Source: Mucilaginibacter sp. PAMC 26640 (GTDB taxonomy: Bacteria; Bacteroidota; Bacteroidia; Sphingobacteriales; Sphingobacteriaceae). Taken from it: 64,000 nt of DNA. Under the pieces are notes generated by a model, which worked only from the letters and a program-made list of their open reading frames with translations, did not search any database and was not told the DNA's origin. Each line of letters opens with the position of its first letter. Position 1 is the stretch's first letter. Location: NCBI GenBank assembly GCA_001596135.1, contig CP014773.1:1054001-1118000 (forward strand), in the 5' to 3' direction. Positions 60,377 through 64,000 of this stretch are shown in pieces. A program made the position numbers and the translations under genes.

Positions 60377-62440
60377 TTAATTCGTTACCGGGAAAGATGA
60401 TATTCTTAATCTTGCACCGCCCATTGGTACCAAAGTTAAATGAGTGGTAACGCCCTTAACGCTTACGGGGCTTTGTGGCAGTACGCTGCATAAACCATAT
60501 TGATCGACAGCCCATTCAGGGATTTTCTTTCCCATGGCCATCAGCTGAATAGGCGCATTGCTGTTAGTAAATGGATTATTGTCTTTCGGCCATTCACGAT
60601 GCACCACTTTAAAAGATCGTTCGGGGTGTTGTTTGTTTAACATCAACCCAAAGTTCCATGCCGATGCGGGATGGATCTCAAAAGATGGCCATTTTTCCGG
60701 GTCGGCACCTGCTTGCCACCGCGAATCGCCTATGGCCGTTGTCTTACTGTCTTGCTTAATATACTGCTCGCTGATCTTTAAGGAATACGTTAGCGGGCCG
60801 TAATTTACACTAACGCTATTTTTGTTTTTGGCCCACTCACGCACTACTATCTTCATCGGCAAGTGCAGGGTAATTAAGTCGCCATTTTTCCAGGTTTTAC
60901 TTAGCCTGATGTAATTACCGCTAGTATGAGTTATATTAACCGGCATGCCGTTTACGCTAACAGCGGCCCCTGTGCACCAGGCCGGGATACGTAAATAAAG
61001 TGGGAATTCATCTGATTTTGATGCGCTTACTTTAAAGTTTATCTGATCTGAAAAAGGATAACGTGTAGTTTCAGTAATATTTACCATTGTACCATTGCCA
61101 ACTTTTGCATTAACTTGCCCTTCGGTATAAAACTGTGCTGCCAAACCGTTATCCGGGGTGGCCATCCAGCTATTTTCAGCATAGTAAACCCAGCCTGCGG
61201 CATGGTTGTGCTGGCAGCAACGGCTGCTGAATGGGTTCATCATTAAAAATGGGCCGTTGTTATCAATACCGGGGCTATGGTTTTTACCATCGCTGAGCAC
61301 CATATTTGGAGCAGTTAAATAACGTAATGACCGATAATCCGGCATAAAAGCAGCCGAGAAGGTATTAAAGGCCACATCTTCGCAATTCTCTGCCCAAAAA
61401 CTGTCACCGGTAATGCCCAGCAACATTTGGTCGGAAGTCATTTGCTCTACCATCCCACAAGTTTCTACTGCCTGCCTCGGATCATCATAACCTTTGCGGG
61501 CATTTTCATCGGCTCCAAACATTCCACCGGGTACCTGGCCATAAATATTGCGGACCAGCTTAAAGTTGCTGTAGGTTGCTTGCAGATCCTGAGGGCTATT
61601 GCTTTGCAGAAAAAACGTAGCGGGTTCTCTAAAACATTGCGCAACGTTCACGTTATGCCAATTGGGCAAATTATTTACCTGGCGCCAGTCGGCCGTATTT
61701 TTATCAAGTTTTACAGCCAGATCAAGCAGGTATTTTTCCCCTGTATGATTGTATAGCCAATAAACACTCGCAATATTATCACCGCCGCGGCTTTTCTCCC
61801 AGTAATCTTCTAACAGCTTACTATCCGGTAACGATAATTGAAATTTAAAGTATTTGTCCATAAAGGGAATCACCCGCGGATCCTTGCTGTATTCGTAGTA
61901 GGATTGCAGGCACCAAAGCATTGGCATATTGGTCCACAGATCCCGGTTGCCATTATGCTCGATGGCTGGCCCAAAGTCGCCATTATCTCGCTGATTGTTC
62001 AACACAGCATCTATCCAAAACTTAGCTTCGGTAATCATTTTTTGATCGCCAAGCATATAACCTATGTTGGCATAGCCCTTAAGCCAGTATGGCAATTCCT
62101 CCCAGCCGTATTCGCCCCTGCCTTCTTTATTAAGCCATGCATTATTTGTTTTAGACAGCCAGATGCTGATCTCACCCAGATTGCCGGTAAGTCCATCCCG
62201 CTGCAATTCCAAAGCTTTTTTCAGCCAGCCGCCAGCCTTGATGCTTCCTACCGGCAGTTTAACAAAGTAAGCCGCTTGCAGCGGGGCACGGTTGCTTACG
62301 TAGTTTGCATTGGTCTGCCCGTTGTTGATCTTTTTTAATACGGTGGCTTTAACAGACTGAGCGGAGGATGTTACCAGCGCCGCCCAGTTTAGTAATAGCG
62401 ATAAACAAAGCAGTTTACCTATAGCGTTTAAATGCTTCAT
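60377..62440 (-). CDS. GH127 family beta-L-arabinofuranosidase-like protein
   Basis: 687 residues with a signal peptide (ends VTSSAQ). Features of GH127 (formerly DUF1680): AYFVKLPVGSIKAGGWLKKALELQRDGLTG near the start, EELPYWLKGYANIGYMLGD, and the zinc/Cys segment MMNPFSSRCCQHNHAAGWVYYAENSW holding the conserved Cys residues, then a C-terminal beta-sandwich (FPLYLRIPAWCTGAAVSVNG). It is predicted to act on arabinose-containing side chains in the periplasm. It starts 9 bp after the GH2 stop, so the two are co-transcribed. Confidence 0.92.
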   Translation of the reverse strand: MKHLNAIGKLLCLSLLLNWAALVTSSAQSVKATVLKKINNGQTNANYVSNRAPLQAAYFVKLPVGSIKAGGWLKKALELQRDGLTGNLGEISIWLSKTNNAWLNKEGRGEYGWEELPYWLKGYANIGYMLGDQKMITEAKFWIDAVLNNQRDNGDFGPAIEHNGNRDLWTNMPMLWCLQSYYEYSKDPRVIPFMDKYFKFQLSLPDSKLLEDYWEKSRGGDNIASVYWLYNHTGEKYLLDLAVKLDKNTADWRQVNNLPNWHNVNVAQCFREPATFFLQSNSPQDLQATYSNFKLVRNIYGQVPGGMFGADENARKGYDDPRQAVETCGMVEQMTSDQMLLGITGDSFWAENCEDVAFNTFSAAFMPDYRSLRYLTAPNMVLSDGKNHSPGIDNNGPFLMMNPFSSRCCQHNHAAGWVYYAENSWMATPDNGLAAQFYTEGQVNAKVGNGTMVNITETTRYPFSDQINFKVSASKSDEFPLYLRIPAWCTGAAVSVNGMPVNITHTSGNYIRLSKTWKNGDLITLHLPMKIVVREWAKNKNSVSVNYGPLTYSLKISEQYIKQDSKTTAIGDSRWQAGADPEKWPSFEIHPASAWNFGLMLNKQHPERSFKVVHREWPKDNNPFTNSNAPIQLMAMGKKIPEWAVDQYGLCSVLPQSPVSVKGVTTHLTLVPMGGARLRISSFPVTN

Positions 62441-62449
62441 TCAAAAGTT

Positions 62450-64000
62450 TTATTTTGAAAACTCCGGGTTATATAATTTCAGGTTCTCCTGGCGTAACTT
62501 CTCTACCTGCATTTTAATAAACTTACGATCGTATGTAATAAATCCGTTTACTTCGCCTTCCACATCCGTTGTTTGTGTGTAAACAGCTGCCGATAAACCA
62601 AGCTTGATCAATTCCTGGAGCCTGTTTGTAAAAGTGACATATTTTTTAAAGAGGTCATCACCATTTTTAAAGTTCTGGTAACCCCAATTTTTGTTGGATT
62701 GCCAGTTATGCCCATCAACCGGCCAGCCTAAACCACCAAATTCTCCCAATACTACAGCTCTTGTTTTGCCAAAAATATCCGGGCTTGGCATAGCAGGATT
62801 AGGGTAGTTATGCAGATCTACAATGTGGCCCGTGGTGTAAAAATTACCCCCGCTGGCACTGTTTACCAATCGCGACGGGTCATTTTTCATTGTCCACTCG
62901 GAAATTTCTACTGTTTTAAACTGACCCCAGGCTTCGTTAAACGGTGTCCAAACTACAATGGATGGATAGTTATGCAGCGCTGTCATTATCGCTTTCCATT
63001 CCTTGCGGTAGTAACCTTCAGATTCGGCAGTACGCGCCTGATCAGTAGCACGGTCCAATACCCCCGGGCGATTTTCCCAGCCGTTACCTAAATCGCCGCT
63101 TGGCATATCCTGCCAGAGCAACATGCCCATTTTATCGCAATAGGTATAGTAACGTGCCGGCTCAACTTTAATGTGCTTGCGGATCATGTTAAAGCCCATT
63201 GCCTTTAACTGATCTATATCATAAATCATTGCTTCTTCTGTTGGGGCGGTATATAAACCATCGGGCCACCATCCCTGATCAAGCGGGCCATATTGGAACA
63301 CGAATTTATCATTAAGCATCATCCTCTGGATGCCGTTTGCATCGGGAGCTAATGAAATTTTGCGCATGGCGAAATAGCTTTTCACCTCATCAATCTCTTT
63401 GTTGTTGCGCGTTACTACGACCTTCAAATTGTAAAGGAAAGGATCAGTAGTTGACCACAACTTTTGGTTTTGAATAGTTAAAATTGCGGTAGCGCCTGCT
63501 TCAACCGTTTTTTGATCCACCACGGTGGCACCGTCTAAAGCAGTTATTTTAAGTTTATCACCAGGTAAAACATTTGCTACTTCAGCAGATATAGTAAGTG
63601 TCTTATCGTCGATATTTGGTGTTTGTTTAGTAGCGGCTATATGCGTTTTTGCAACGCCTTCTAACCAAACCGTTTGCCATATTCCGGTAACAGGTGTGTA
63701 CCAAATGCCTTCAGGTTTGTTTACCTGTTTACCACGCGGCTGCGGGCCATCATCTGTCGGGTCCCAAACGCTTACGGTGATATCCTGCTTACCAGACTTT
63801 AAATATGGGGTAATATTAAATGAGAACGGATCAAAGCCGCCCTCGTGAGTGCCTGCGCTTTTGCCATTAACAAAAACTTCTGTACGCCAGTCTACCGCAC
63901 CAAAATGCAGTAATACATCTTTACCTTTAAGTGCATTGTTAAGCGTTATGCTGGTTTTATACCAAAGCATGCTATCCTTACCAACTGTTTTGCCAACGCC
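62450..64000 (-). CDS. GH2 family glycoside hydrolase, 5' end beyond the window
   Basis: At least 516 residues are visible; the frame continues to the window edge upstream of SMLWYKTSI. It shows the GH2 sugar-binding domain (LLHFGAVDWRTEVFVNGKSAGTHEGGFDPFSFNIT), the immunoglobulin-like domain (about 135–205) and the TIM barrel with acid/base Glu in VVWTPFNEAWGQF and nucleophile Glu in AVVLGEFGGLGWP. No long C-terminal beta-galactosidase domain follows the barrel, so it is a short GH2 (substrate unknown: galactoside, mannoside or glucuronide). It heads the GH2–GH127–GH76 operon. Confidence 0.9.
   Translation of the reverse strand, partial: GVGKTVGKDSMLWYKTSITLNNALKGKDVLLHFGAVDWRTEVFVNGKSAGTHEGGFDPFSFNITPYLKSGKQDITVSVWDPTDDGPQPRGKQVNKPEGIWYTPVTGIWQTVWLEGVAKTHIAATKQTPNIDDKTLTISAEVANVLPGDKLKITALDGATVVDQKTVEAGATAILTIQNQKLWSTTDPFLYNLKVVVTRNNKEIDEVKSYFAMRKISLAPDANGIQRMMLNDKFVFQYGPLDQGWWPDGLYTAPTEEAMIYDIDQLKAMGFNMIRKHIKVEPARYYTYCDKMGMLLWQDMPSGDLGNGWENRPGVLDRATDQARTAESEGYYRKEWKAIMTALHNYPSIVVWTPFNEAWGQFKTVEISEWTMKNDPSRLVNSASGGNFYTTGHIVDLHNYPNPAMPSPDIFGKTRAVVLGEFGGLGWPVDGHNWQSNKNWGYQNFKNGDDLFKKYVTFTNRLQELIKLGLSAAVYTQTTDVEGEVNGFITYDRKFIKMQVEKLRQENLKLYNPEFSK

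Overview
The window looks like a chromosome segment of a Bacteroidota bacterium of the Sphingobacteriaceae type (Mucilaginibacter/Pedobacter-like; inferred from gene content, not proven). Supporting signs are outer-membrane beta-barrels and a TonB-dependent receptor, families largely known from Bacteroidota (DUF6607, DUF4407, Gly-rich DUF6515-like), a NagB–PIG-L fusion, GH127/GH76/GH2 enzymes, few Shine-Dalgarno sequences, and repeated use of the Bacteroidota promoter TTTG-N19/20-TAnnTTTG. I see no phage, plasmid or intact insertion sequence.

Layout. 1–9 kb: Kelch lipoprotein, C-terminal processing protease, CsbD-like small protein, porin-like barrel, then an unusual minus-strand unit with two tandem tRNA-like RNAs (5171–5428), divergent to an Lrp/AsnC regulator, followed by RlmI-like methyltransferase, a Cys-rich copper-binding bundle and a Gly-rich secreted protein. 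9–18 kb: secreted transglutaminase-like protein, M16 protease, a ten-copy hairpin repeat array (13757–14645), a lipoprotein and a GH78-like rhamnosidase. 18–27.4 kb: a nine-kilobase plus-strand pentose phosphate cluster (sugar kinase, tkt, rpiA, tal, HAD phosphatase, gnd, zwf, pgl). 27.5–36 kb: DUF2059, lipoprotein, barrel, acyltransferase-like membrane protein and a DUF6607–unknown–TonB-receptor set.

36–45 kb: pdhB, a frameshifted M23 peptidase, rbfA, a trpE-trpG-trpC operon with a complete attenuator (leader peptide with tandem Trp codons plus terminator), anmK, and divergent nagB fused to a PIG-L deacetylase. 45–47.5 kb is a small scarred region: a dispersed copy of the repeat, a truncated DUF4279-like gene, a nucleotidyltransferase (MNT) antitoxin with a truncated HEPN partner, and DUF4407. 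47.6–55 kb: rhodanese, SPFH protein, omptin-like barrel, glycosyltransferase, katG and small secreted proteins. 55–64 kb: sodium/sugar symporter and FGGY kinase, canonical tRNA-Asp, then a GH2–GH127–GH76 operon that runs off the right edge.

The most unusual element is the pair of 111–115 nt RNAs. They have full tRNA cloverleaf features (7-bp acceptor, Leu/Ser-type D arm, T arm, GTC in a 7-nt anticodon loop), a very long three-tier variable arm, compensatory changes between copies, their own promoter and their own terminator, but mismatched anticodon stems and, in one copy, a pyrimidine at position 37. The same window carries a normal tRNA-Asp(GTC), so they are not needed to supply that anticodon.
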